Source: Terriglobus roseus
GTDB taxonomy: Bacteria; Acidobacteriota; Terriglobia; Terriglobales; Acidobacteriaceae
Assembly: GCF_900102185.1 (NCBI RefSeq)
Contig: NZ_LT629690.1
Span: 1,116,001 to 1,180,000 of the forward strand
Direction of reading: 5' to 3'
Length of the DNA: 64,000 bases
The stretch's first letter is position 1. The number at the start of each line of letters is the position of its first letter. Made by a program: the position numbers and the translations under genes. The notes below the pieces were generated by a model, which saw only the letters and a list, made by a program, of their open reading frames with translations, did no database searches and had not been told where the DNA came from. Below, piece by piece: positions 33,910-42,876 of this stretch.

Positions 33910-36243
33910 ATGTCCAATGAGATCGCTCCTGCACTCTGTGAGCTCGGCAATTCACAGTCGTTGCCGCTCCCCACGCGAATCGCGTTTATCGGCAACTACT
34001 TACCCAGGCAATGCGGCATCGCGACATTCACCACGGACCTTTGCACCGCAATCGCACAAGAGTTTGGGGAAGAGAGGCTGTTCGCGATTCCAGTCAACGA
34101 TCCGGGAGGGGACTATCAGTACCCCGAGCGAGTTCGCCTTGAATTAGAGCAAGAGGACGTTAGCTCGTATGAGCGCGGGGCTGACTTTCTCAACTTCAAT
34201 GGGAACGATCTCGTGTGCTTGCAGCATGAATACGGCATCTTCGGCGGCCCAGCGGGTTCCCACATCCTGGCGCTGCTTCGGAAGCTGCGGATGCCAATCG
34301 TTACAACCCTACATACAGTGCTGCGAGAGCCGAACCCAGATCAAATGGCGAACCTTCGAGAAATTGCGAGGATCTCCGACCGAATCGTGGTGATGAGTCA
34401 GCATGCGGTAGATCTTCTGGAAGAAATCTATGACGTCCCTGCAAGCAAGATTGACTTGATCCCGCATGGGGTTCCCGATCTTCCGTTCAATGACCCGAAC
34501 TACTTCAAAGATCGTTTCAACGTAGAAGGCCAGTCGGTTCTTCTCACATTTGGTTTGCTCTCTCCAAACAAAGGAATTGAGAACGTACTCCGTGCCTTGC
34601 CCGCCATCCTGAGAGAAAACGCGGATGTGGTCTATATCATTTCGGGTGCCACCCATCCTCATGTCAGAAGGTCTGAGGGAGAGGCCTACCGGACAGGGCT
34701 TACAGAGCTCGCGAGCTCACTCGGGGTCAGTGAACACGTGATATTCGATAACCGCTTCGTGAGCAATGAAGAGTTGATGGAACACGTAGGCGCGGCTGAC
34801 ATCTATATCACTCCCTATCGGCAAGAGGCGCAGGTTGTCTCGGGTACGCTTGCGATCGCGTTTGGTGCAGGGAAGGCAATTATCTCGACACCTTATTGGC
34901 ACGCCAAAGAGTTGCTTGCCGATGAGCGAGGGATCATTGTCCCATTCGACGATCCGGCTTCCATCGCTGAAAGCGTAAACATTCTGCTCGCGAACGACGC
35001 GTTACGGCATCAGATGCGCAAACGCGCCTACCTTTATTCGCGCGGAACAACATGGAAAATGACTGCGCAGGCGTACATGGCCACCTTTCAACGAGCGCGA
35101 TCGGAGCGGATGTCAAGGCCGAGGCCAGCACCTCGCGATGCGGAAACCATAGCCTTAGATCGACTGCCATTTCTCAACACGAGCCACCTTTTCGCCATGA
35201 CAGACGACACCGGCATTCTGCAGCATGCCATCTACTCTCTGCCGAACAATTCAGAGGGCTACACCACGGACGACAACGCGCGAGCACTCATCGTAGCCAA
35301 CGCGTTGAATGCATCTCCTCTATCGAGCAGTGTCGAGTATGAAACATTGTCCTGTCGCTACATGGCTTTTCTATGGCTTGCCTTCCGTCATGACACTGGT
35401 CGGTTTCGGAATTTCTTGAGCTACGGGCGAACGTGGTTAGAAGAGACCGGCTCCGAAGATAGTCATGGCCGTGCGTTATGGGCGATCGGTACCGTGCTTG
35501 GCACTTCGAGCCATGTCGGGCTTCGTGGCGCAGCCGGCAGGATGTTCCAGGCTGCTGCCGCCTCTAGCCTTACCTTCAGTAGTCCACGCGCGTGGGCCTT
35601 CTCAGTGCTTGGTATGCAGGCTTATCTCGATTGGTTTCCCGGTGACCGGTTGATCCAAGGTTGGAGAAACGTCTTGGCAAACCGTCTGTTGAGCATCTTC
35701 GATCAGACACGCGGCAATAACTGGTATTGGTTTGAGAAACACTTGTCCTATTCCAACGCTCGCTTGCCGCAGGCGCTTCTCCTCGCTGGATGGAAGAGTA
35801 GCAACAGGCGGATGGTAGAGGCTGGCACCGAATCTTTGAGATGGTTACTGGCAGAACAACATCGTGAGAGCGATAGCGTGTTTGTTCCCGTGGGATCGAT
35901 GGGATTTGCTGCTGGCTCGAAGAAAGAGAGATTCGATCAGCAACCCGTCGAAGCATGCGCGACGGTTTCAGCGTGCATGACCGCGCACCAGATTAGCGGA
36001 GAGCAGTCCTGGCTCGATGAGGCAGGAGTTGCTTTCCGTTGGTTTCTTGGCGAGAACGATCTCCAGGTTCCTCTCTACGACGCCGCGACAGGTGGCTGTA
36101 GGGACGGCCTGCATCCAGATCGTGTTAATGAGAATCAGGGAGCAGAGTCGACTCTTTCGTTTCTTATGGCACTTCTTGAACTGCGTGGCCTGGAACTTTC
36201 CAATGAAACGCAACAGCTTTCTGAAATGAGTGCATCGCTTTGA
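33910..36243 (+). CDS. GT4 glycosyltransferase with C-terminal alpha/alpha-toroid domain
   Basis: 777 residues. Residues 20-400 are a GT-B GT4 fold: IAFIGNYLPRQCGIATFTTD, IVTTLHTVL, IDLIPHGVPDL, LLSPNKGIENVLRALPAI and the donor site ITPYRQEAQVVSGTLAIAFG. Residues about 420-770 form a second, helical region rich in Trp and aromatic repeats (YTTDDNARALIVANAL, RALWAIGTVLG, RLPQALLLAGWK), like a six-hairpin toroid of glycosidases. It overlaps the GH130 gene by 4 bases. The pair probably makes and trims a mannose-type polymer or glycoside; this is inference. Confidence 0.9.
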   Translation: MSNEIAPALCELGNSQSLPLPTRIAFIGNYLPRQCGIATFTTDLCTAIAQEFGEERLFAIPVNDPGGDYQYPERVRLELEQEDVSSYERGADFLNFNGNDLVCLQHEYGIFGGPAGSHILALLRKLRMPIVTTLHTVLREPNPDQMANLREIARISDRIVVMSQHAVDLLEEIYDVPASKIDLIPHGVPDLPFNDPNYFKDRFNVEGQSVLLTFGLLSPNKGIENVLRALPAILRENADVVYIISGATHPHVRRSEGEAYRTGLTELASSLGVSEHVIFDNRFVSNEELMEHVGAADIYITPYRQEAQVVSGTLAIAFGAGKAIISTPYWHAKELLADERGIIVPFDDPASIAESVNILLANDALRHQMRKRAYLYSRGTTWKMTAQAYMATFQRARSERMSRPRPAPRDAETIALDRLPFLNTSHLFAMTDDTGILQHAIYSLPNNSEGYTTDDNARALIVANALNASPLSSSVEYETLSCRYMAFLWLAFRHDTGRFRNFLSYGRTWLEETGSEDSHGRALWAIGTVLGTSSHVGLRGAAGRMFQAAAASSLTFSSPRAWAFSVLGMQAYLDWFPGDRLIQGWRNVLANRLLSIFDQTRGNNWYWFEKHLSYSNARLPQALLLAGWKSSNRRMVEAGTESLRWLLAEQHRESDSVFVPVGSMGFAAGSKKERFDQQPVEACATVSACMTAHQISGEQSWLDEAGVAFRWFLGENDLQVPLYDAATGGCRDGLHPDRVNENQGAESTLSFLMALLELRGLELSNETQQLSEMSASL

Positions 36244-37274
36244 GTTCTACAGCCCCGATCAGCTTTATCTCGGCCCACACGGACCGAGAGACAGAACGCC
36301 TCAGCACACTTGCGAACGAACCGCTGTTTCAGCGGCATTCTGCGAACCCGATCCTCGGCCCCAATGATTGGCCCTATCCCATCAATAGCGTTTTCAATGC
36401 TGGCGCCGTCAAGCTGCCGGATGGAGATACGCTTCTGCTATGTCGTGTTGAGGATAGGCGAGGACTCTCTCATCTCTGTGCGGCAAGGTCCGCAAACGGC
36501 ATTGATAGATGGAGGATTGATCGGACACCGACCATGCCCGCGTTGCCGAAGGAATTTCCTGAAGAGATATGGGGTGTCGAAGATCCACGCATCACGTATG
36601 TCCCAGAACTCAAGCAGTTCGCAGTTGCGTACACATCGTTTGCTCGCGGAGGTCCGGGAGTCTCCCTGGCCCTGACATCAGACTTTGTTACGTTCGATCG
36701 TTACGGTGTCATCATGCCACCTGAGGACAAAGACGCAGCACTGTTTCCAAGGAAGATCAATGGAAAATGGGCCCTGATACATCGTCCAATGACGGCGCTT
36801 GGCGCTCATATGTGGATCTCTTACTCTCCTGATCTTCGACATTGGGGAGACCACATGGTGATGCTCGAAGCGCGGAAAGGCGGGTGGTGGGACGCAAATA
36901 AGATAGGGCTTTGTTCACCTCCCATAGAGACAGCAAAAGGGTGGCTCGTGATTTATCACGGCGTTCGTACTACCGCATCTGGAAGCATCTACAGGTTGGG
37001 GCTGGCCTTGTTTGATCTCGACCGCCCTGAAGTATGTCTTCAACGTGGCGACGCTTGGGTATTCGGACCAGAAGCTCCTTATGAACGAAATGGTGATGTG
37101 AAGGATGTTGTCTTTCCTTGTGGACAGGTTGTTGAAGACGACGGCGATACGATCCGTCTTTATTACGGTGCCGCAGATTCCTATATGGCCGTGGCCACAG
37201 GGAGTATTCGTAAGCTGCTCTCGTGGTTAGAAACGAATGCACCAATTACTTTGTCTGATGGAACTGAATCGTAA
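36240..37274 (+). CDS. GH130 beta-mannoside phosphorylase-like protein
   Basis: 344 residues, starting with a TTG that overlaps the GT4 stop. GH130 blades: PINSVFNAGAVKLPDGDTLL, CRVEDRRGLSHLCAARS, EEIWGVEDPRITYVPE (catalytic Asp), FPRKINGKWALIHRP, WISYSPDLRHWGD and VIYHGVRTTASGSIYRLG. Members phosphorolyse beta-1,4 or beta-1,2 mannosides or transfer mannose from Man-1-P. Coupling to a GT4 with toroid domain implies turnover of the product made by it. Substrate linkage cannot be decided here. Confidence 0.92.
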   Translation: MSSTAPISFISAHTDRETERLSTLANEPLFQRHSANPILGPNDWPYPINSVFNAGAVKLPDGDTLLLCRVEDRRGLSHLCAARSANGIDRWRIDRTPTMPALPKEFPEEIWGVEDPRITYVPELKQFAVAYTSFARGGPGVSLALTSDFVTFDRYGVIMPPEDKDAALFPRKINGKWALIHRPMTALGAHMWISYSPDLRHWGDHMVMLEARKGGWWDANKIGLCSPPIETAKGWLVIYHGVRTTASGSIYRLGLALFDLDRPEVCLQRGDAWVFGPEAPYERNGDVKDVVFPCGQVVEDDGDTIRLYYGAADSYMAVATGSIRKLLSWLETNAPITLSDGTES

Positions 37275-37425
37275 GACGCACCACATATCAGGGCTGAAAA
37301 GCGCGCAGACTGAAACAAAGAGCGTAAGCTCAGCGCAGTAGCTATTTTTTCTCGCCTCCAGCAGTACCATCGCTTCGCTTCAGACGAGCACCTCCCAAGC
37401 AAGCAACTGGACCTCTGGTGTAGAC

Positions 37426-37620
37426 ATGAGTCGCAGAGACAAGTCTGACGTACATAACCACCTTTCCGCCTCGCGCAAGCACTCGCCGTTGATTTCGCTC
37501 ACCGATCGGAAGACCAATGCAACTCCTCAGGCGATCACGGCAGAAAAGCCTTCGCTGGTTTTGGTTAAGAAACCAGTTGGTCGATTAATACTGCCGTTAA
37601 TGGAAGATCAAACCGGATGA
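37426..37620 (+). CDS. Small hypothetical protein
   Basis: 64 residues: MSRRDKSDVHNHLSASRKHS ... KPSLVLVKKPVGRLILPLME. Basic and soluble, no membrane segment. Its stop overlaps the next start as ATGA, which argues that it is translated. Family not recognised. Confidence 0.5.
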   Translation: MSRRDKSDVHNHLSASRKHSPLISLTDRKTNATPQAITAEKPSLVLVKKPVGRLILPLMEDQTG

Positions 37621-38030
37621 CTACAGGTTCCGTTTTCTTTCGTTCTGGCACTCGCTTCCCAAGAAACTTTAGTCTTCCTGACAAGCCGAGCTATGCCGGT
37701 TGGAGTAACTCCGAGCTTGAGTCCGCATACAAGGTGGACCAGCGGATCCGCGAACTGGGATGGCACTTCATGTGGTTAGCGCTATATTCCACGAGGATCG
37801 GAGTTGGACGTAGTCGAACTTCGGCACTCGATAAAGCGATCCGTTCAGGCCTCGAGGATCTCAAGCCCCGATTCAATACAGCAGAGCTGATGGATGTAAG
37901 GGTGAGAAAATATCCGGGATTTTACGTCGCAAAGGTAAAGCTGGCCGCCCGACACATTCAGGAGTGGGCGTCCCTCGGGCTGGTCGACGAGGCGGTCTTC
38001 AGGATCGCTCCCGATCTAGTCAACGGTTAG
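37617..38030 (+). CDS. Hypothetical protein coupled to the preceding small gene
   Basis: 137 residues beginning MTTGSVFFRSGTRFPRNFSL. Contains ELGWHFMWLALYSTRIGVGR, EDLKPRFNTAELMDVRVRKY and KLAARHIQEWASLGLVDEAV. Mixed alpha/beta, cytoplasmic. I cannot name the family. Located between the GH130 gene and an isolated ATP-synthase delta gene. Confidence 0.55.
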   Translation: MTTGSVFFRSGTRFPRNFSLPDKPSYAGWSNSELESAYKVDQRIRELGWHFMWLALYSTRIGVGRSRTSALDKAIRSGLEDLKPRFNTAELMDVRVRKYPGFYVAKVKLAARHIQEWASLGLVDEAVFRIAPDLVNG

Positions 38031-38118
38031 GCGACTCGAGACCTTCGCTGTCGAGTGGGAGCGTTCGAATTTGTAGAGTCGCAAGCAGTCTTCATGGAGA
38101 TCGTCGGTCATGGAAATA

Positions 38119-38667
38119 ATGAGCTCATCTCGAGCATCGCGATACGGACGAGCATTCCTCGGAGCCGTGCGCCACCAAGAAGGCGATGCTTCATTGGAGA
38201 CGCATGTAAGAAATTTGCGTGGATTTGCTGCCGTACTGAGTGCGTCTGCAGAATTACAGAAGGCGCTGAATTCGCGATGGGTCACTGCGCCAGAGAGACG
38301 TTCTGTCATCGCCTCCCTCTGTGATCGATTGGAGACGGGGTCGTTCACTCGCAATCTCCTCTTCATACTAAGTGATCGGCACCTTATGCGAAGCCTCTCT
38401 ATCATCGTGGACTCTATCGATGCGTTGTCCGATGAGATAAGGCACGTCGAACGGGTTCAAATTACGACGTCACGTCAACTTGCTGAGACAGAGATGCAGT
38501 TGCTTCGGACGCAGATTGCCTCGCAAAGAGGATCCACAGTACGGCTCATTCATATCGTAGACCCGTCTGTTCTTGGCGGAATCCGCATGCAGATTGGGGC
38601 TCAGGTATGGGACGACACGGTCAAACAACGGTTGGCAACTCTTCTTGCCACTTTGAAAGCAGCCTGA
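38119..38667 (+). CDS. Stand-alone F1 ATP synthase delta-subunit homologue (AtpH-like)
   Basis: 182 residues from MSSSRASRYGRAFLGAV. It has the delta/OSCP pattern: SRYGRAFLGAVRHQ at the N-terminus, VTAPERRSVIASLCDRLETG in the middle and LLRTQIASQRGSTVRLIHIV ... DPSVLGGIRMQIGAQVWDDT at the C-terminus. In the enzyme it clamps F1 to the b subunits. No other atp gene is near: neighbours are hypothetical genes and an omega-like subunit. Either a decoupled paralogue or a stress-time variant. Confidence 0.85.
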   Translation: MSSSRASRYGRAFLGAVRHQEGDASLETHVRNLRGFAAVLSASAELQKALNSRWVTAPERRSVIASLCDRLETGSFTRNLLFILSDRHLMRSLSIIVDSIDALSDEIRHVERVQITTSRQLAETEMQLLRTQIASQRGSTVRLIHIVDPSVLGGIRMQIGAQVWDDTVKQRLATLLATLKAA

Positions 38668-38683
38668 AATCACGGTGAATAAG

Positions 38684-38860
38684 ATGTCCAAAAAGACTGA
38701 CACTGTTAAGAACATTCCTAGCTGGTATCCAACGGCAGGCGAAATCCTACAGACGCAGCGTGCGCAGCTTGATAGATCAAAACGAGAAGCAGCAGCATTC
38801 GCATCGGAAATGTTCAACCACCATGATCGTCCCTGGTGGAAGCGTCTTTTTGCGAGGTGA
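38684..38860 (+). CDS. Small basic hypothetical protein after the delta-like gene
   Basis: 58 residues from MSKKTDTVKNIPSWYPTAGE; ends with HHDRPWWKRLFAR, an amphipathic basic/Trp tail suited to membrane-surface contact. It starts 16 bases after the AtpH-like stop on the same strand, so may be co-transcribed. Function unknown. Confidence 0.5.
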   Translation: MSKKTDTVKNIPSWYPTAGEILQTQRAQLDRSKREAAAFASEMFNHHDRPWWKRLFAR

Positions 38861-39025
38861 TTCTGGCTATTTTCTCGGGTAGCTTGCAACAATAGTCTGA
38901 TGCTTGCTCGGAGGGCCCTCAGCTTTCGCTGCGTGGTATCTAAACGCTTCAAATCCATCCGTTGTCCCTTGGTTGTATCCGCGCAGTTCAACGCACCACC
39001 TCACAACGGTCTTCTGGAGTTTCGC

Positions 39026-39268
39026 ATGCGTTCAGCCGAAACATTCCGCTCTCTAGAGCAGATATCAAATCGCTTCATGCTGTGTCAGGTCATCTCCCAA
39101 AGTGTTCGTCTTATTCATAGAGGTGGCTTTCCGATCGAGGACAGTGTTTCTGAAGCGTTGCGGGGTATTGAGGCAGGCAGGATCCGGGGCATAAGCCGAT
39201 TTCCTGGAACATCGGTCCCGTCAGAACTGCATACTACTGTTCTCTTTGGTTTGCCCGAACTGCTCTAG
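39026..39268 (+). CDS. RNA polymerase omega subunit-like protein (RpoZ paralogue)
   Basis: 80 residues from MRSAETFRSLEQISNRFMLC, which matches the acidobacterial RpoZ pattern MRS..F..L..VSNR..LCQ followed by Ser/Lys and RxxHR (VISQSVRLIHRGG). Normal RpoZ is about 70-90 residues. The C-terminal half (RFPGTSVPSELHTTVLFGL) is unlike the usual tail. A housekeeping rpoZ is normally next to gmk; here it is by itself, so a paralogue is inferred. Confidence 0.55.
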   Translation: MRSAETFRSLEQISNRFMLCQVISQSVRLIHRGGFPIEDSVSEALRGIEAGRIRGISRFPGTSVPSELHTTVLFGLPELL

Positions 39269-39419
39269 GGAAGGAATTCGTTATCGCCAAACGAGGCCGA
39301 CCATGGCGATTCAGTCTCAAGCCCACTAATCGAAGTTAACTACGAAGCCATTAGATGCTCGCAATTACAGACTGTATAAACGGCACCTGCTTTCAACTTC
39401 ATATGAAGTTGTTCGTTTT
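39269..39419. other. Spacer between convergent genes
   Basis: About 150 bases with no ORF and no strong hairpin. Contains an AT-rich run near 39390-39418. Confidence 0.3.
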
Positions 39420-39857
39420 CTAATGAGACGAGGTGAGCTCTGCCGGCAACACGCACGGCTCACCTGTCTCAAGCATCTGCCCGATCTGAAGCAGTAGGTC
39501 TGTCGGATGCACCGGTTTCGTCAAGAGTAGGAAGTCATGTCCCGCGTTGCGAGCTTCTTCTAGAAGATTTGCTGTGGCAGCCTGGCCGGAGAACAGAAGG
39601 ACTTTGCATCCGGGATGTTGCGCTTTCATTTGGATCGCGAGTTCGATACCAGACAATTCCGGCATTGCGACATCAGAGATTAAGAGATCCGGAACGAGAT
39701 ACTGAGCAGCTTCTAGAGCGTTCAGTGGATTCGTGTACGGCGAGGCGTTGAAACCCTTCTGGCACAGGATGATTGCCAGGGTTCTCGCGATCGTGGACTC
39801 ATCGTCGACAACAAATACCCGCATCGTTCTTCCGACCGTGGTGAGATTCACGCTCAT
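39420..39857 (-). CDS. Single-domain response regulator
   Basis: 145 residues from MSVNLTTVGRTMRVFVVDDE. CheY fold with the acidic pair VVDDE, phospho-Asp in DLLISDVAMPELSGIE, Ser in VLLFSGQA and Lys in LLLTKPVHPTDL. No output domain. Its ATG overlaps the stop of the upstream DUF892-like gene as ATGA, a rare pairing of a receiver with a ferritin-like protein. No histidine kinase is adjacent. Confidence 0.9.
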   Translation of the reverse strand: MSVNLTTVGRTMRVFVVDDESTIARTLAIILCQKGFNASPYTNPLNALEAAQYLVPDLLISDVAMPELSGIELAIQMKAQHPGCKVLLFSGQAATANLLEEARNAGHDFLLLTKPVHPTDLLLQIGQMLETGEPCVLPAELTSSH

Positions 39858-40393
39858 CGGAAGCCGCCCGACTCGAGGAGAGTGGGATGTTCCATCCGAT
39901 CTACTTCGCGTGAGTATAACGAATCGTGGTCGGTCAGCAAGCGGTCTGAGAACCTTTGTTGCATTGCTACTTTTTCGTGGAAACCCTGAAAGAGCACCTC
40001 GACAACTTTCCTTCTCCCAAAAGCTCTGGCCTGGGACAGAGACGCACGGTAGTAACTCAAAATGGAATGATCAAGCAGCAGAAAAGCATCAATTGGATCA
40101 GCGCTACGCGATGTCCTTTCCACGACGAAAAGCGTACCTGGCATAACTATTCCTGGATACTTAGCTTTGGCCGTGGGAGTTATAGCATGGTCGTGCGAAC
40201 ATTCGAGATAATCGAACAAATCCTCAAGCCGAAGAAGATGCTCTTCTGTCTCGTCAAAGTACTGATCTAGCAGACTGGATGGAAAGCAGGGCATGGAATG
40301 AGGTATAAAAAGCTCTGCTGACGCCCTGAGAGCGCGATATTCCTCACCATACAGCAAACCAAGCTCATCAAGCAGCGCACTCTTAGCATTCAT
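39854..40393 (-). CDS. Divergent DUF892/ferritin-like protein
   Basis: 179 residues from MNAKSALLDELGLLYGEEYR. The four-helix pattern of YciE-type proteins is seen (DELGLLYGEEYRALRASAEL, LLDQYFDETEEHLLRLEDLF, AFGRRKVVEVLFQGFHEKVA), with Glu residues at the usual spacing, but the core helices are divergent from the other two DUF892 proteins here. Translationally coupled to a response regulator, which suggests a signalling or stress-sensing job rather than plain iron storage. Confidence 0.7.
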   Translation of the reverse strand: MNAKSALLDELGLLYGEEYRALRASAELFIPHSMPCFPSSLLDQYFDETEEHLLRLEDLFDYLECSHDHAITPTAKAKYPGIVMPGTLFVVERTSRSADPIDAFLLLDHSILSYYRASLSQARAFGRRKVVEVLFQGFHEKVAMQQRFSDRLLTDHDSLYSREVDRMEHPTLLESGGFR

Positions 40394-40399
40394 TTCCAA

Positions 40400-40726
40400 T
40401 CCCCTTGAGCGTTGCAGCTTTCGTTAACCGGAGCGCCTTTTGCAAAAGCGCGCTCGCGGAGAACGAAAAGGAGCGGCATCGGAAACACACGCTCTTGAAA
40501 ACAAGGCAGGAACCTATCGTTCAACCAGGTATACAGCCGGAGAGGAAGCAATTAGCTTTACATTGCCCCCGAGTTGAATCGGGGATGCGCCATATTTCTG
40601 CGTCTCTAATTCTCCGTTAGGGTCTCCCGGGAGTGTCACTGTTCCAAGTCTCTATACCCGGCCTGAAACGGTCTGTGCGACTTCACACATTTGAATAAAA
40701 ATAAACCCTCCGGGCGAGGAGTAAGG
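40400..40726. other. Spacer upstream of the Crp/Fnr cluster
   Basis: About 325 bases, divergent promoters for the DUF892-response-regulator pair and the Crp genes. A 71-codon plus-strand frame here is not protein-like. Confidence 0.4.
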
Positions 40727-40861
40727 ATGTTGTCTTCGTGGGGTGGCAACGCTGACTTCCTCTGCAAATTCTGTTTTCCGGCGGCTTGCATCCAATGTGA
40801 CATAGGTTACTTAGGCAATGTGAGTTGCGTTCGGCAATTTTCAACGCCTTTCACCCCTTAA
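40727..40861 (+). CDS. 44-residue cysteine-rich ORF before the first Crp gene
   Basis: Strong GAGGAG site 5 bases ahead of ATG 40727. Cys at 13, 16, 22, 25 and 35 (FLCKFCFPAACIQCDIGYLG), two CxxC-type pairs suited to metal or redox binding. It ends 26 bases before the Crp gene, so it may be a leader peptide or a small metal protein. Only the start signal and composition support it. Confidence 0.35.
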   Translation: MLSSWGGNADFLCKFCFPAACIQCDIGYLGNVSCVRQFSTPFTP

Positions 40862-40887
40862 ACCCGCGCACATGATCGGACGGTCAA

Positions 40888-41601
40888 ATGCACAACCTCA
40901 CATTTGCCAACACCTTGCTGAAGCGTCTCCCGCCGAGTACCATCGCTCGACTCAATCTCCATCGCGTCGATCTCCCTCGGGGACGGGATCTCGCCGTCAT
41001 TGGTGAACGCATTCAGTGCCTGTGTTTTTTGGAACAAGGCATTGGATCGATGACCACCTGTTTCGAGAACGGGGCGCAGGTAGAAGTCAGCATGTTTGGG
41101 TACGAGTCAGTGATTGGCGTCTCTGCACTGATGGGGGTTAAGCAAAGTCTGAATCGCGTATTCATGCAGCTCGCTGGAACCGGTTATACCTGCAATCTAC
41201 AGACTGCATTCGTGGAATTCGAGAGCAATGCTTATTTTCGAGGACTAATGCTGCGTTTCGTCCAAGCTCAGCTCACGCTCGCCATGCAAAATGCTGCATG
41301 CAACTCCTCTCACAGCTATGAGCAACGCCTAGCGCGTTGGCTGCTAATCTGTTCGGAACGAGCGGCTCAAGACACCCTTGAATTGCCACAAGAGTTTGTT
41401 GCGGAGATGCTCGGTAGCACGCGTTCGACCGTCTCGATAGCGGCTGCTCACCTCAAAGCCAAGAGGCTCATAGACTATAGCCGCGGACACATCCGCCTGA
41501 TCGATAAGCGTGGACTGGAAGCCGAGTCCTGTGAATGCTATCGAGTGGTTCGAAATCATCTGGAAAGCTTCGCTCAGTTCGATACTGAGTTCGTCACATA
41601 G
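40888..41601 (+). CDS. Crp/Fnr-family regulator, first of three
   Basis: 237 residues. The cNMP-like beta roll is degenerate (CLCFLEQGIGSMTTCFENGA, SMFGYESVIGVSALMGVKQS); the HTH is EFVAEMLGSTRSTVSIAAAH. The C-terminus has SCECYRVVRNHLESF, the Cys-x-Cys end shared by all three copies. It is close in sequence to the third copy (MFGYESxIGVSALMGxKQSL) and more distant from the second. It probably senses a small molecule or redox state. Confidence 0.92.
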   Translation: MHNLTFANTLLKRLPPSTIARLNLHRVDLPRGRDLAVIGERIQCLCFLEQGIGSMTTCFENGAQVEVSMFGYESVIGVSALMGVKQSLNRVFMQLAGTGYTCNLQTAFVEFESNAYFRGLMLRFVQAQLTLAMQNAACNSSHSYEQRLARWLLICSERAAQDTLELPQEFVAEMLGSTRSTVSIAAAHLKAKRLIDYSRGHIRLIDKRGLEAESCECYRVVRNHLESFAQFDTEFVT

Positions 41602-41797
41602 CGCGATCGCGTGCTGCCCGTGAGGGAATGCAGGAACAAGATATTCCAGTAGTGCTCTTGACTAAGTCAGCCAAGTGACAGACAGCTGTTGACACCGAAC
41701 ATACGGTTGGAAGCGGAGCCATCGCATCTGCTCCCGTCAGAAGTTTGTTCGCCGCCGGTTCTCTAGGCAATCTCTTGCGACGTGACGAAGGAGTTGC

Positions 41798-42487
41798 GTG
41801 CGCCAGACGACGAATGAGCTTCTGCAGAGGTTGCCGCGCGTTTATCGTCAAGCACTCATCGCCAGCATGGAAGAGGTATCCCTTCCCGTCTCAACGGTAC
41901 TTTTCGAACCGGGAAGAGTTCCGACTCACGCGCACTTCGTTCTTTCGGGAGCCATTTCCGTCGTCGATTCTTTTCAGAGCGGCGATGGCGTCGAAATCTT
42001 TTCGGTTGGGCGAGAGGGACTTGTTGAAGCGACTCATCTTCTGGGTCAATCGACTTCTCCTGCAAGAGCCGTGGTGCAGATTGAGGGCCGGGCAATCCGT
42101 TGCCGGCTCGGTGAGTTGCAACTTCAATTCACGGAATATCGGCCGTTGCGATCTGTGGTGCTTGCGTACGTGCAAAGGCGTAGCTTCATCTTGGAGCAAC
42201 TGTCTGCGTGTAATCGCCACCATGAAGTTGATCAGCGCATCGCTCGATGGCTGCTCATGATGCAGGACCGCCTGGGTGCGCAGAACTTTCCGATTACCCA
42301 GGATGTCCTTGCGGAACTGCTTGGTACGCGCCGAACGACAGTCACACGTGCCGCACGACGACTGCGGCATGAGGGAGTCATCAGTTACAGCCGCGGTGAC
42401 ATGAAAGTTCTTAATCGCAGAGGTCTGGAGCGAAAGGCATGCGAATGCTACGCCATCGTGCGGCGACTTGCCGCGGAAGGTAGATAG
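41798..42487 (+). CDS. Crp/Fnr-family regulator, second of three
   Basis: 229 residues from a GTG start. Beta-roll segments FVLSGAISVVDSFQSGDGVE and SVGREGLVEATHLLGQSTSP; HTH in DVLAELLGTRRTTVTRAARR; C-terminus ACECYAIVRRLAAEG. It shares fold and the CECY ending with its neighbours but is clearly diverged. It is 196 bases from the first copy and 389 from the third, so each probably has its own promoter. Confidence 0.92.
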   Translation: MRQTTNELLQRLPRVYRQALIASMEEVSLPVSTVLFEPGRVPTHAHFVLSGAISVVDSFQSGDGVEIFSVGREGLVEATHLLGQSTSPARAVVQIEGRAIRCRLGELQLQFTEYRPLRSVVLAYVQRRSFILEQLSACNRHHEVDQRIARWLLMMQDRLGAQNFPITQDVLAELLGTRRTTVTRAARRLRHEGVISYSRGDMKVLNRRGLERKACECYAIVRRLAAEGR

Positions 42488-42876
42488 CTGCGTGGCTCTC
42501 GATTCACGGACCTTGTTTTCGGAAAGGACTGTCGCGTAAGAAAACAGGCGCACATTGCGAACGTTGGCAGACTCCGCTTACAAATCCAGAATATGCCACG
42601 CACTTCACTCGATTTGAGATTTGAACACGCATCCATAAGTGCGAGTTCGCACGGACAGACCTGTACTCACTGAGACACACTTCAGTTACCGCACCGAAGT
42701 TCACAGGCGTGTGGTCTGGACCGAGTAGGCAGATGAACTACAAAGTGTGACGTCGAGTGTCCGCAGCGTAATGCCCGACATGGGCTTTCGTGAGACGTAG
42801 GCACCTCAAGAGAAGTCGGCGATTGCAATATCTTCCTTTCTTAAGCATCTGGCCAACCGAACAGAGGAAGGGAACG
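42488..42876. promoter_or_regulatory. Upstream region of the third Crp gene
   Basis: No gene recognised in 389 bases. It contains GTGCGA-GT-TCGCAC at 42639-42652, a perfect 6 bp palindrome resembling a Crp-type half-site pair with altered spacing. Its function is not shown. Confidence 0.3.

Noticed and set aside
38470-38991. 173-codon minus-strand ORF
   Set aside because: Antisense to the delta-subunit gene and the small gene after it; no domain features.
40405-40620. 71-codon plus-strand ORF
   Set aside because: No ribosome site, biased composition, no family pattern.
42639-42652. GTGCGA-GT-TCGCAC palindrome as a confirmed Crp site
   Set aside because: Spacing differs from the usual TGTGA-N6-TCACA site; noted only as a possible element.
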